DNA of 49,738 nt from an uncultured Clostridia bacterium (GTDB taxonomy: Bacteria; Bacillota; Clostridia; Christensenellales; Borkfalkiaceae): the NCBI GenBank assembly GCA_947631005.1, contig CANRJR010000015.1, forward strand, positions 1 through 49,738. Reading direction: 5' to 3'. The position numbers and the translations under genes are program-made. The notes under the pieces were generated by a model. That model saw only the letters and a program-made list of their open reading frames with translations. It ran no database searches and was not told the DNA's origin. How positions within the stretch are numbered: the first letter of the stretch is position 1; every line of letters starts with the position of its first letter. Positions 22,900-33,701 of the stretch are shown here, piece by piece.

Positions 22900-23086
22900 C
22901 CGCGCTTTGGCGGCATCGCCGCAAAAAAGTCCCTACTTATTTCGGAATATCACCCGATGAAGTAGGCAGTATTCCCCAAAAGGGGGAGAAGATTCGCTAC
23001 CGCACGGCGGCAAGCGATAGCAAACTCACGGGCGGAAGCCCTGCGGGGGCAGTCCCGCAAACCAAATCGAAAAGGAGGATAACATC
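22900..23086 (+). promoter_or_regulatory. Structured rpsL-rpsG intercistronic region
   Basis: This 187-nt gap is long for a str operon. It contains CCTACTT ... AAGTAGG (around 22932-22966), TTCGCTA ... (T)AGCGA-like arms (around 22994-23020) and TGCGGG ... CCCGCA (around 23042-23060), ending in AAAGGAGG for rpsG. In E. coli the same gap binds S7 for feedback repression; a similar role is plausible but the sequence is not recognisably the same element. Confidence 0.4.
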
Positions 23087-23557
23087 ATGCCGAGAAGAGG
23101 CAAAGTTCCCAAGAGAGACGTCCTGCCCGATCCTCTGTACGGAAGCAAGGTCGTCACCAAGCTCATCAACCAGATCATGCTCGACGGCGAAAAGAGCGTT
23201 GCACAGTCGATCGTGTACGACGCGTTCAAGCTGATGGGCGAAAAACTCAATATGGACCCGATGGAGATTTTTAAGCAAGCACTTGCGAACATCACTCCCG
23301 TGGTCGAAGTCAAGGCGCGCAGAGTCGGCGGCGCGAACTATCAAGTTCCCGTCGAAATCAGACCCGAACGCCGCCAGACCCTCGCCATCCGCTGGCTCGT
23401 GCTCAACACGAGAAAGCGCAGCGAGAGAGAGATGTACAAAAAACTCGCGGCAGAGCTCATGGACGCGTACAACAACACGGGCGGCTCTGTAAAGAAGAAA
23501 GAGGACACGCACAGAATGGCGGAAGCGAACAAGGCGTTCGCGCATTTCCGTTTCTGA
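23087..23557 (+). CDS. rpsG: 30S ribosomal protein S7
   Basis: A 156-residue primary 16S rRNA-binding protein of the 30S head. [53 protein letters not shown] and [15 protein letters not shown] are all family hallmarks. AAAGGAGG precedes ATG 23087. fusA follows after 10 nt. Confidence 0.97.
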   Translation: MPRRGKVPKRDVLPDPLYGSKVVTKLINQIMLDGEKSVAQSIVYDAFKLMGEKLNMDPMEIFKQALANITPVVEVKARRVGGANYQVPVEIRPERRQTLAIRWLVLNTRKRSEREMYKKLAAELMDAYNNTGGSVKKKEDTHRMAEANKAFAHFRF

Positions 23558-23567
23558 GGGATAGGCA

Positions 23568-25652
23568 ATGGCAAGAGAATACGACTTAAAACACACGAGA
23601 AACTTCGGTATCATGGCGCATATCGACGCGGGCAAGACGACGACCACCGAGCGTATCCTGTTCTATACGGGCAAGACACACAAGATCGGCGAAGTGCACG
23701 AGGGCGCGGCGACCATGGACTGGATGGTACAGGAGCAGGAGCGCGGCATCACCATTACGTCCGCCGCCACGACCTGCATTTGGAAAGGTCATCGTTTCAA
23801 CATCATCGATACGCCCGGACACGTCGACTTTACGGTCGAGGTCGAGCGTTCTTTGCGCGTGCTCGACGGCGCGGTCGCAACGTTCTGCGCAAAAGGCGGC
23901 GTTGAACCGCAGTCCGAAACGGTATGGCGGCAGGCGGACACCTATCGCGTGCCCCGCATCGCGTACGTCAACAAGATGGACATCAACGGCGCAGACTTCT
24001 TCCGCGTCGAGCGGATGATCCGCGAACGGCTCGGGGCGAATCCCGTGCCCGTCGAACTTCCCATCGGCAAAGAGATGGGATTCCGCGGCATCGTCGACCT
24101 CATCCGCATGGAGGCGGAGGTCTATTACGACGACCTCGGCAAGGATTTCCGCAAAGAGCCCATTCCCGACGACATGAAGGCGATCGCCGACGAATACCGC
24201 GCCAAGCTCGTGGAGGAGGCGGCTTCCGCGTCCGACGAGCTCATGGAGAAGTATTTCGAAGAGGGCGACCTGTCCGAAGAGGACATCATCGCGGGGTTGC
24301 GCGCCCGCTGCCTCAAAATGGAGGCAGTCCCCATGCTCTGCGGTTCGTCGTATAAGAACAAGGGCGTGCAGTTCCTGCTCGACGCGGTCATCCACTTCCT
24401 GCCCAGCCCCATCGACGTCGACCACGTCAAGGGGACGAATCCCGAAACGGGCGAGGAGGAAGAGAGAAAGACTTCCGACGAAGAGCCTTTCGCGGGGCTC
24501 GCGTTCAAGATCGCGACCGATCCGTTTGTCGGCTCTCTCGCGTATTTCCGTTGCTATTCGGGCGTGCTCGAAGCGGGGTCGTATGTCTACAATTCCACCA
24601 AGGAGAAAAAGGAGAGGGTCGGGCGTCTCGTGCAGATGCACGCGAACGAGCGCAAGGATATCGACGTTGTGTATTCGGGCGACATCTGCGCCATCGTCGG
24701 GCTCAAAAACACGACGACGGGCGACACGCTCTGCGACGAAAAACATCCCATCGTGCTCGAAAAGATGGAATTCCCCGAGCCCGTCATCCAGCTCTCCCTC
24801 GAACCCAAGACCAAGGCGGGACAGGAGAAGATGACGCTCGCGCTCATCAAGCTCGCCGAGGAAGACCCCACGTTCAAGACGTACACCGATTCGGAGACGG
24901 GGCAGACCATCATCGCGGGCATGGGCGAACTTCACCTCGACATCATCGTCGACCGCCTTCTGCGCGAATTCCACGTCGAAGCGAACGTCGGCGCGCCGCA
25001 GGTTGCGTACCGCGAAACCTTCCGCAACGCCGTCGACGCCGAGGGCATGTACAAGCGGCAGTCGGGCGGGAAAGGTCAGTACGGTCACTGCAAGATCCAT
25101 CTCATTCCGCAAGAGCCCGGGCAGGGCTATGCGTTTGAGGACCTCACGGTGGGCGGCTCGATCCCCAAGGAATATATCCCCGCGATCGACAAGGGCATTC
25201 AAGAGGCGGCGAAGAACGGCTATCTTGCGGGCTACGAGATGGTGGACTTCAAGGTGCAGGTCTACGACGGAAGCTATCACGAGGTCGACTCCTCCGAAAT
25301 GGCGTTCAAGATCGCGGGCTCGATGGCGTTCAAGAACGGCATGGAGAAGGCGAAACCCGTCTTGCTCGAACCCATCATGAAGGTGCAGATCATCACGCCC
25401 GAGGACTACTTCGGCGACCTCATGGGCAACGTCGCGGGACGCCGCGGCACGATCACCGCAACGGACGACCGCAACGGCGCGAAGATCATCGACGCCGAGA
25501 TCCCGCTTGCCGACATGTTCGGCTATGCGACCGAGCTTCGTTCGCGCACGCAGGGCAGAGGTCAGTTCACCATGCAGTTCGACCATTACAGCGAAGTTCC
25601 CCGTTCCATTTCGGAGAAAATCATCTCTTCGCGCGCGCCGAAGAACGCATAA
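23568..25652 (+). CDS. fusA: Translation elongation factor G
   Basis: A 694-residue GTPase that drives translocation and, with RRF, ribosome recycling. G motifs: [15 protein letters not shown] (P-loop), [11 protein letters not shown] (switch I Thr), DTPGHVDFT and NKMD. Domain IV loop residues and the closing [10 protein letters not shown] are typical. The first ribosome site is a weak GAGGGATAGGC overlapping the end of rpsG, so it relies on coupling. Length is standard. Confidence 0.97.
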   Translation: MAREYDLKHTRNFGIMAHIDAGKTTTTERILFYTGKTHKIGEVHEGAATMDWMVQEQERGITITSAATTCIWKGHRFNIIDTPGHVDFTVEVERSLRVLDGAVATFCAKGGVEPQSETVWRQADTYRVPRIAYVNKMDINGADFFRVERMIRERLGANPVPVELPIGKEMGFRGIVDLIRMEAEVYYDDLGKDFRKEPIPDDMKAIADEYRAKLVEEAASASDELMEKYFEEGDLSEEDIIAGLRARCLKMEAVPMLCGSSYKNKGVQFLLDAVIHFLPSPIDVDHVKGTNPETGEEEERKTSDEEPFAGLAFKIATDPFVGSLAYFRCYSGVLEAGSYVYNSTKEKKERVGRLVQMHANERKDIDVVYSGDICAIVGLKNTTTGDTLCDEKHPIVLEKMEFPEPVIQLSLEPKTKAGQEKMTLALIKLAEEDPTFKTYTDSETGQTIIAGMGELHLDIIVDRLLREFHVEANVGAPQVAYRETFRNAVDAEGMYKRQSGGKGQYGHCKIHLIPQEPGQGYAFEDLTVGGSIPKEYIPAIDKGIQEAAKNGYLAGYEMVDFKVQVYDGSYHEVDSSEMAFKIAGSMAFKNGMEKAKPVLLEPIMKVQIITPEDYFGDLMGNVAGRRGTITATDDRNGAKIIDAEIPLADMFGYATELRSRTQGRGQFTMQFDHYSEVPRSISEKIISSRAPKNA

Positions 25653-25717
25653 AGGCGGATTTTTCCGTCGGGACGGGCGGTGCGGCGTAAATTTTGCAAA
25701 AAAGTTCTGTAAAGTAA

Positions 25718-25746
25718 TTGCAAAATTTTTCCGTATTTGCTATAAT
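25718..25746 (+). promoter_or_regulatory. Separate promoter of tuf
   Basis: TTGCAA (25718-25723), 17-nt spacer, TATAAT (25741-25746). It lets EF-Tu be made in excess of the rest of the str operon. Confidence 0.75.
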
Positions 25747-25798
25747 AAGAGGCGACAAGCGATTCAGCTTGATATCTGAAAACGATAGATAGCTGCGC

Positions 25799-25820
25799 TT
25801 CCGCTCCGCAAGGAGTGGAA
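25799..25820 (+). promoter_or_regulatory. GNRA-capped hairpin in the tuf leader
   Basis: TTCCGCTCC-GCAA-GGAGTGGAA: a 9-bp stem (one G-U) closed by a GCAA tetraloop, 40 nt before the tuf start. Its 3' arm contains GGAG, but too far from the ATG to be the ribosome site (GGAGG at 25850-25854 is). Confidence 0.5.
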
Positions 25821-25862
25821 AAAGTTATCAAAAAATAAAAATTTTATGGAGGACAACTCAAA

Positions 25863-27083
<1,221 letters not shown>

Positions 27084-27097
27084 CCAAATTTGCGGAA

Positions 27098-27127
27098 AGA
27101 TCCCACGGTGAGCCGTGGGATCTTTTT
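27098..27127 (+). terminator. Terminator of tuf
   Basis: AGATCCCACGG-TGAG-CCGTGGGATCT, a perfect 11-bp stem, followed by TTTT. Confidence 0.92.
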
Positions 27128-27171
27128 GCGCGTTTTTCGACAAAGATTTTGCGGAAATTCCCGCGCCGCCG

Positions 27172-27200
27172 TTGCGCATTTGCCGTTTGTATGCTATAAT
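27172..27200 (+). promoter_or_regulatory. Promoter of the M60 surface protein
   Basis: TTGCGC (27172-27177), 17-nt spacer, TATAAT (27195-27200); start expected near 27207. Confidence 0.65.
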
Positions 27201-27228
27201 ATGCGCGAGAACTTCGGGGAGAGATGGT

Positions 27229-30200
27229 ATGAAAGGTAGAAACATCATCGTTGCGGCGGGACTCGCGCTTGCCGTCTTGTGTTCGTCGTTCGCTACGGCG
27301 GACGTCTTGCGCGCCCGCGCTTCGGAAGCGGCCGCGGTCGAAGTGCAGACCGCCGACAAAAAATTTGCGGGCAACGACTATTTACCCTATTACGCCCTGC
27401 CCGCGGACACGTTCGAATATGAGTGCAACGACGCCGCCTCCGCGGATTCCCTCCGCTACGCCTTCGACGGCGACTTTTCAACGCAGTGGACGTCGCAAAC
27501 GTCCAACGGGAACAAGAACGATCCGACCGCCTTCGTAAATACCGTCACGGTCACGTTCCATACGCCGCAGACGCTCGGCGGCGTGCTCTACCAGGCGTCG
27601 GACGCGCGGGTCGCGCACGGCTATCCGCAGGAGCTCGAAATCAGACTGACGGACGCGGAAAATCAAACCGTTTCGCAGAGCTATACGAGCACGCCCACGG
27701 CGGCGCGCGTCGTGTTCGCCCTGCCGCAGACGAGCGTTAAGGCCCTCGAATTTGTCTATATTCAGCCCAACACGAGCCATAATTGGGTGGCGACGGCGAA
27801 AGAGATCGAATTTTTACTGCCGCAGAACGACGGGCTCGACCTTATCGGAAGCGGCGCGCTGTTCGGCGACTACACGCAGACGACCTTGAAGCAGGGGGTA
27901 GACGCGCAGATCGCACAGCTTCGCGCGGAACTTCAAGATCTTCCCACCTATCCCGCGATCGAACAGACGCTCGCCCGCGCGGAGAGCGTGGCGGCGGGGC
28001 AGATCGGCAAAATTCCCGCCCGCGAGTTTGCAACGGGCGGCGGCGCGAATCTTCTCACCCGCTACGGGAGCGTCCGCGATTACTGTTCCAAGACGCTCAA
28101 AATGTCCACGTTCGGCGTCGACTATCAGCCGACGGGGGTTGCCGCGGCGGCGGGGGAAACGCTCACCGTGTACGTCGAAGCCAAAGAGGACGATCCGCTC
28201 CCCAAGCTCATGTTCACGCAGACGTTCAACATTTGGGAGCGGTGGAACGCGCAGGTCACGCTTTCGCGGGGGAGGAACGTGATCCCCGTCCCCAACCTCA
28301 TGGAGGGCAACGAAGAAAAGTACACCGTTCAGCCCGAGGGCGGGCTGACGGCAGGCGGCGCGGTCTATCTTCTGAACGGCTACACGGCGGCGCAACAGTC
28401 GGACAAGGTAAAGGTTTACATCGAGGGCGGGGTCGATTATCCGCTCTACCGCAAGGGGGGCGACGAAGCGGCGTTCCTCGCGGCGATCGAGAGGTATTGC
28501 AGGAATATGGAGGAATCGCCGTCCCGATATCCCGACGTCGCCGAGCTCGTTTCCGACCATGTGCTCGCCTCCTCGCTCGCAACGTCGGCGCGGACGCTCT
28601 TTCTCGAAAATCATTGCAGTCCCGCGGCGAGCGCGGCGGGCTGGGACAACTATTTGGAGGAACTCTTCGCGTTCGGCGGCGTTTCGGTGAAGCCCTCCGA
28701 CCCGCACTACAACGAGATCCACGCGCACCTGCGGCATAATTGCCGCATCGCGCAGCCGTGGGCGGGCGCGCTCGCCTATGCCGCGGGGGGATTCTGCGGA
28801 TTTTGCGCGGGCTCGTACGGCGATCCGTTCTCCCTCCTGAATTATCATACGTTCGGCTGGGGGGTCTCCCACGAGCTCGGACACGCCTTCGACAACAACA
28901 TGGGGGCGAACGGGCGCACGATCACCGAAGTCACCAACAACATGTGGTCGTTCTACGATCACGTCTATCTGCGCCGTGACGCGTGGGATCGCCCCGCGCT
29001 CTCGGCGATCCAAACCGAGCTCGCGCCCGATATCGAGCCGACCTCGGCACACTTCGAACAGCACTACGGCTCGGGCTACGTCTTTTGGTGGCAGATCGAG
29101 AGCGTCTACCCGGGGTTCTGGGGGGCGATGGAGAACGAATACCGCTTCCGCGATGTGGACGCGGACATGACGGCGGCGGGGATTTCGGCAGACGATAAGA
29201 AACTTCTCACGCAGGAGGAGCGGCACGCCTACCTTTGCTCGGTCGCGGCAAAGACCGATCTCGGCTACTATTTCGACCGCTGGGGGTTCTATTTCTCCAA
29301 GCCAGAGAACGCCTTCCGTCTCAATCAAACGTCGGACGCGTACCGCGCGCTCATGGAGTACGGCGCGGAGCAGGGCATGTTCCCGCGCGAGCGGCGCAAG
29401 TTCTGGTACGCTGACTTTGCCAACTATAACTACGTCCGCGGCGGCGGGACGGGAATGTACGACGGTACGTCGTCCGTCTCCATCCGCGAACTTCGCACGA
29501 CGGCGGAGGGAACGCTCATCATCCTGCCCGAGCAGACGAACGCGGCGCATCTCGGCTACGAGATCCTCGAACACAACAACGTCATCGGGTTCACGGCTTC
29601 GCAGGCGTTCACCGATACGACCGAATACGCCAAGAATTACAAGCCGACGTACACCGTGCGCGCCTACGACAGACTGCTGAACGCCTCGGCAGTGAGCGCG
29701 GAAAAATCGCCCGCGGCGTACGCCGGGAGCCCCGTCGCAAGGGTCGGCGAAAAGACGTATTCCACCCTCTCTGCGGCGATCTCCGCGGCGGCGGAGGGGG
29801 ATACCGTCACCCTCATCGCGGACGCGGCGACGGGCGCGGTCGTCGTGGATAAGTCGCTCACGATCGCCTGCGAGGGCAACGTCACGCTCTCCCGCGGGGC
29901 GGCGGGCAACCTCATCACGCTCGGCAAGGGCGTACAGCTTACGATCGACGGCGGGGACGGGCTCGCGATCGACGGCGGCGCGTTCACCCAAGCGGGCGCG
30001 CTCGTCTATACGGGCGAACGTTCCACGTTTACGGCGCGCGGCGTGCAATTTTGCAACAACCATACGACGGGCGACGGCGGCGCGATCAACGCGAGCGCGC
30101 AGGGCGTCAACCTCTATTTCGAGCGATGCGTGTTCGAGAGCAACCGCGCGGCGCGGGGCGGGGCGATCGCCAACCTCGCGGGCAACGTCATCCGCACGTT

Positions 30201-31017
30201 TACCGATTGCACGGTGCGCTACAACGAGGCGACGGAGGGCGGCGGGCTCTATCTCGACGGCGCGGCGAACGTGACGGGCGGCTCGTTCCTCGGGAACACC
30301 GCCGAACGGGGCGGCGCGATCTATGTCGCCGCGTCCAACGGCGCGCGGAAGTTGCAGGTTTCGGCGGGGGAGAACGGGGCGACCCGCTTCAAGACCAACA
30401 CTGCAACGCAGGGCGGCGCGCTCTACGTTTCCCCAGGTCCATCGGTCGCTTCGGAGATCGCCAAGGTCGCCGCGGCGTCCTTTGTCGCAAACCGCGCCGA
30501 GGAGGGGAGCGTGCTCTACGTTGTAAGCGGGCAAGCCGCGCTTCCCGCGTCGCCCGAAAAGACGGACGATTTCACCTTTGAGGGTTGGCTGGTCAACGGA
30601 ACGGCGCAGACCAAGGAGGCGTACGTCGCGGGCGACAAGGTGGATTGCGCGGGGAAGGCGTCGTTCTACGTCTCGTTCGGCGACGAACCGCCCCGCCTCG
30701 TGGAGGAGGGGACGCTCGTCACTCTGCCCGACGCGCCGCAAGCGGAAAAGGGCATGCGGTTCGCGGGCTGGAAGATCGGGAACACCGTGTACGGCGCGGG
30801 GGAGACGGTGCAGGTCACCGAGGACATTTTGCTTTCTCCCGTGTTCGAACCCGTAGAAACGCCGCAAAGGGGGCTGTCGCCGCTCGTGCTCTCCGTCATT
30901 ATCGCGGGGGCGGGTCTTGTCATCGTCGCCGTCGTATTTGCGGTCGTCTATGCACAGGGAAAGAGGCGGGAAAAGGGCGGAACGCCGCGCGAAAAAAAGG
31001 GAACGCGGAAGAGCTGA
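27229..31017 (+). CDS. Membrane-anchored M60-type (enhancin-like) metalloprotease with F5/8C, beta-helix and InlB-like repeats
   Basis: A 1262-residue secreted protein. In order: signal peptide (1-31, cleavage near ARASEA); F5/8 type C (discoidin/CBM32) carbohydrate-binding domain (about 45-190); M60-like gluzincin domain (about 300-690) with HELGH at 548-552 and a third ligand Glu567; a parallel beta-helix of GGAI/GGGLY-type repeats (about 837-1105); two InlB B-type repeats (FTFEGWLVNG, MRFAGWKIGN; 1113-1212); a transmembrane helix (about 1216-1244) and a basic cytoplasmic tail. M60 enzymes of gut bacteria and pathogens cut mucin-type glycoproteins (known); that target is inferred here. Start ATG 27229 is weakly supported by GGGGAGAGATGGT; the frame is open further upstream across the promoter. 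Confidence 0.85.
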   Translation: MKGRNIIVAAGLALAVLCSSFATADVLRARASEAAAVEVQTADKKFAGNDYLPYYALPADTFEYECNDAASADSLRYAFDGDFSTQWTSQTSNGNKNDPTAFVNTVTVTFHTPQTLGGVLYQASDARVAHGYPQELEIRLTDAENQTVSQSYTSTPTAARVVFALPQTSVKALEFVYIQPNTSHNWVATAKEIEFLLPQNDGLDLIGSGALFGDYTQTTLKQGVDAQIAQLRAELQDLPTYPAIEQTLARAESVAAGQIGKIPAREFATGGGANLLTRYGSVRDYCSKTLKMSTFGVDYQPTGVAAAAGETLTVYVEAKEDDPLPKLMFTQTFNIWERWNAQVTLSRGRNVIPVPNLMEGNEEKYTVQPEGGLTAGGAVYLLNGYTAAQQSDKVKVYIEGGVDYPLYRKGGDEAAFLAAIERYCRNMEESPSRYPDVAELVSDHVLASSLATSARTLFLENHCSPAASAAGWDNYLEELFAFGGVSVKPSDPHYNEIHAHLRHNCRIAQPWAGALAYAAGGFCGFCAGSYGDPFSLLNYHTFGWGVSHELGHAFDNNMGANGRTITEVTNNMWSFYDHVYLRRDAWDRPALSAIQTELAPDIEPTSAHFEQHYGSGYVFWWQIESVYPGFWGAMENEYRFRDVDADMTAAGISADDKKLLTQEERHAYLCSVAAKTDLGYYFDRWGFYFSKPENAFRLNQTSDAYRALMEYGAEQGMFPRERRKFWYADFANYNYVRGGGTGMYDGTSSVSIRELRTTAEGTLIILPEQTNAAHLGYEILEHNNVIGFTASQAFTDTTEYAKNYKPTYTVRAYDRLLNASAVSAEKSPAAYAGSPVARVGEKTYSTLSAAISAAAEGDTVTLIADAATGAVVVDKSLTIACEGNVTLSRGAAGNLITLGKGVQLTIDGGDGLAIDGGAFTQAGALVYTGERSTFTARGVQFCNNHTTGDGGAINASAQGVNLYFERCVFESNRAARGGAIANLAGNVIRTFTDCTVRYNEATEGGGLYLDGAANVTGGSFLGNTAERGGAIYVAASNGARKLQVSAGENGATRFKTNTATQGGALYVSPGPSVASEIAKVAAASFVANRAEEGSVLYVVSGQAALPASPEKTDDFTFEGWLVNGTAQTKEAYVAGDKVDCAGKASFYVSFGDEPPRLVEEGTLVTLPDAPQAEKGMRFAGWKIGNTVYGAGETVQVTEDILLSPVFEPVETPQRGLSPLVLSVIIAGAGLVIVAVVFAVVYAQGKRREKGGTPREKKGTRKS

Positions 31018-31076
31018 TTCAGAGCGAAATATCAATACGTGTGCGTTTTTCCGCGATTTTTGCGGAAAATAAGGAC

Positions 31077-31874
31077 ATGAAATTCCGACGCGCGGCAGAT
31101 GCGTTGCGGCGGGGGTACGGCGTGCTCGCCGCCCACCGCTACACCACGATCGCGGGGACGCTCGTGTTCTTTCTCGTTACGTCCATCGTGCCGTTTTTGT
31201 TTTGGCTTACCCTCCTGTTCGGCAGAACGGGGCTCACGGGGGAGGAGATCCTCGAACTCGAACTGTTCGGCTGGGCGAAAGATCTGCTCGTCTTTCTGCG
31301 CGCCAACGCGGAGGGGGCAAGCCGCGGGGCGAGCGTGTTCTTTCTCGCCACCACGCTCTGGTCGAGCTCGGGGTTTTTCTTTCACCTGCGCCGAAGCGGG
31401 GAGATCATGTACGAATGCGACCGCCCAACCCACGGCTGGAAGGTGCGCCTTTCCGCGCTCGCGCTCACCCTCGGCGTTCTGCTCTATTTCGCGTTTGGCG
31501 GGGCGACGCTGCTCGGCGGCGTGCTCGCGGCCCGTTTCCTCTCGCCGTGGATCGGCTATCCCACGGTCTATACGCTCGTGTTCGTGTTTGCGTTTTTCGC
31601 GGCGTGGATCCTCAACATCTACGTCTGTCCCTATCGCATCGGTCCGTCCGACGCGGCGGAGGGGAGCGCGATCACCGCACTGCTCTGGCTTGCCGCTTCG
31701 GCGGTGTTCGCCGTATTTTTGCGCTTTACCGACAAGGAACGGCTGTACGGCGCGCTGTCGCTCGTCGTCGTATTTCTGCTCTATTTGTATTGGCTGATGA
31801 TCTGTTTCACGGTGGGAGCGATCTACAACCATACGCGGATGGAGGGGCGCGGCTTGCGCCTTCGGGCGGCGTGA
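31077..31874 (+). CDS. YihY/BrkB-family membrane protein
   Basis: A 265-residue protein with six hydrophobic segments. The pattern AALRRGYGVLAAHRYTTIAGTLVFFLVTSIVPF-like N-terminus (tRNA-processing RNase BN was once misassigned here), central LWSSSGFFFHLRRSGEIMYEC and the closing YLYWLMICFTVGAIYNH fit the YihY/virulence factor BrkB family, whose function is unsettled. ATG 31077 follows AAGGAC. A longer overlapping frame begins within the M60 gene but is not coding. It may be co-transcribed with the protease gene 59 nt upstream. Confidence 0.82.
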   Translation: MKFRRAADALRRGYGVLAAHRYTTIAGTLVFFLVTSIVPFLFWLTLLFGRTGLTGEEILELELFGWAKDLLVFLRANAEGASRGASVFFLATTLWSSSGFFFHLRRSGEIMYECDRPTHGWKVRLSALALTLGVLLYFAFGGATLLGGVLAARFLSPWIGYPTVYTLVFVFAFFAAWILNIYVCPYRIGPSDAAEGSAITALLWLAASAVFAVFLRFTDKERLYGALSLVVVFLLYLYWLMICFTVGAIYNHTRMEGRGLRLRAA

Positions 31875-31961
31875 GGGGGACTTTGCGACGCGATTTGCGA
31901 AAATTTGCGCCCGCCTTTGCAAAAAAGCGGGGCGGCAGACAAAAAATTTCCGAGAAAAATA

Positions 31962-31990
31962 TTTACATTTGCGCCGATATGGTGTAAAAT
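31962..31990 (+). promoter_or_regulatory. Promoter of the coiled-coil repeat protein
   Basis: TTTACA (31962-31967), 17-nt spacer, TAAAAT (31985-31990). Confidence 0.65.
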
Positions 31991-32032
31991 AGTAAGAGAG
32001 AAAGAATACCTTTCAAGCTGCGAGGTGGGATT

Positions 32033-33634
32033 ATGGCTGATTACGATTATAACCGTTCGGACGTGCTCGAAGGCATGTATAAGGGCGTGGAGGGAAAACT
32101 CGACGAGGTCCGCTCCGCCGTAAGCAAGGAGATCCAATTCAGTACGACGCAACAGGCGTCCGCATACGAGGCGATCTCCGAGAGCTTGCGCGAGGGCGTC
32201 GAAACGTTGCTCCGCGAATTGAAATATTTGTCCCAGCAAAACAGCGCGATCCACGAATATAACCAGAACGCGCAGGAGGAGTTTAAGGACGAACTCACCG
32301 AGGCGGTCGCCAAAAAAGCCGCGGATTCGCTCAAAGACGAACTCATCGAGGCGATCGGCAAGAAAGCCGAGGAGACGGCGGAAACGCTCGAAAAGAAGTT
32401 CGACGAAAAAATCGAAGCCTTGCGCAAGGAAATGACGTCCCTTTCGGAGGAGCTCGCCGCGTCGGTTGCGGAGAGCGCGGCTGCCGCAGAGCCCGCGCCC
32501 GCCGAAGAACCCGCCGAAGCGGTCGCCGAAGAGCCCGCAGAGGAGACAGAAGAACCCGAAAAGCCCGCGCCCGCAAAGGACGTCCGCGACTTCGAGGACG
32601 GCTTCGACTACGACGTGCTCGCCGAAAAGATCGCCACCATTCTGCCCGAGGTCGATTACGATCTCCTCGCCGACAAGGTGATCGCCGCGCTTCCGCAGAC
32701 GGACGCCGACGCGATCGCCGACAAGGTTGCGGCGGCAGTTCCCATCCCCGACGAGGGCACGATCGCCGACAGGGTCGCCGAGACCATCCCAATGGTCGAT
32801 TACGACCTCGTTGCCGAACGGGTCGGCGCGACGCTCGAACACGATTTTTACATTTCGCTCGACGAGAGCGGTCTCGACGCGGTCGCCGAAAAGGTCGCCG
32901 CCTATTTGCAGGAGGGCATTGCGGAAAAGGTCGCCGAGGCGGTGGGAGAAAAGATCTCCTCCCTCGTCGAAGAAAAGCTCGCCGCGCTGCCCGCGCCCGC
33001 ACCCGCCCCTGCGCCCGCCCCCGTCGAGGAGGAAGTCGCCGCGGCGGCAGTGCCCGCACCCGCGCCTGCGCCCAAACCCAAGCCTGCGCCCAAGCCCGCG
33101 CCCGTGCGTCCCGTGGTTGTGCCCGTCGTGACCGATCCCAACCTGATGACGCGCTACAAGCGCAGTTTCACGGCGAAGATCATCGAGAGCGAAGAGGAGA
33201 TCAAGGAATACTATTCGACGCTCAAAAACGAATTGTTGAGCTATTCGCGGGTGAGTTCGCAGATCAACTGGTCGAACGACCGCTACGCCTACCGCGGGGA
33301 CACCATCGCCAAGATCGGCGTGCGCGGCAGAACGCTCTGCGTGTATCTCGCGCTCAATCCCGCCGAGTTCCCCGAGAGCACCTATCACCAGAAATTCGCG
33401 GGCGACACCAAGATGTACGAAAAGACCCCGCTCATGATGAAAGTGAAGAGCGGCGTTGCGCTCAAACGCACGTTGCGGCTCATTGAACTGTTGATGGAGC
33501 GCGTCGGCGCGATGAAAGAGGAGATCGAACCCGTCGACTATGTGTCGCAGTACGCCTTCCGCAGCGAGGAGAAACTTTTGGAGGAGGGGCTCATCAAGAC
33601 GGCGATCGTGGAGAAGTCCGACCTCGACTTTTAA
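32033..33634 (+). CDS. Coiled-coil and repeat protein with conserved-looking C-terminal domain, function unknown
   Basis: A 533-residue acidic, apparently cytoplasmic protein with no signal peptide or membrane segment. Residues 1-145 are long amphipathic helices, probably coiled coil. An Ala/Glu/Pro linker follows (145-195). Residues 195-290 hold about five degenerate units of the form VDYDLLADKVIAALPQ. A Pro/Ala linker (325-370) leads to a compact C-terminal domain (about 372-500) starting MTRYKRSFTAKIIES and including RGRTLCVYLALNP and TPLMMKVKSG. I have seen this C-terminal sequence type in other Clostridia proteins but cannot name a family. GAGGTGGGATT precedes ATG 32033. RNase J follows 67 nt later, so a link to RNA handling or cell structure is possible but unproven. 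Confidence 0.8.
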   Translation: MADYDYNRSDVLEGMYKGVEGKLDEVRSAVSKEIQFSTTQQASAYEAISESLREGVETLLRELKYLSQQNSAIHEYNQNAQEEFKDELTEAVAKKAADSLKDELIEAIGKKAEETAETLEKKFDEKIEALRKEMTSLSEELAASVAESAAAAEPAPAEEPAEAVAEEPAEETEEPEKPAPAKDVRDFEDGFDYDVLAEKIATILPEVDYDLLADKVIAALPQTDADAIADKVAAAVPIPDEGTIADRVAETIPMVDYDLVAERVGATLEHDFYISLDESGLDAVAEKVAAYLQEGIAEKVAEAVGEKISSLVEEKLAALPAPAPAPAPAPVEEEVAAAAVPAPAPAPKPKPAPKPAPVRPVVVPVVTDPNLMTRYKRSFTAKIIESEEEIKEYYSTLKNELLSYSRVSSQINWSNDRYAYRGDTIAKIGVRGRTLCVYLALNPAEFPESTYHQKFAGDTKMYEKTPLMMKVKSGVALKRTLRLIELLMERVGAMKEEIEPVDYVSQYAFRSEEKLLEEGLIKTAIVEKSDLDF

Positions 33635-33701
33635 GAATACCAAGGGTACGGAGTGAGACGGGAGCGAGCCTCCCGCTTTCTCGCGTATAAGCAAGGAGAG
33701 C

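Noticed and set aside
31077-31874. Ribonuclease BN annotation of the YihY protein
   Set aside because: The old RNase BN label for this family is a misassignment; the protein is a multi-pass membrane protein without nuclease motifs.
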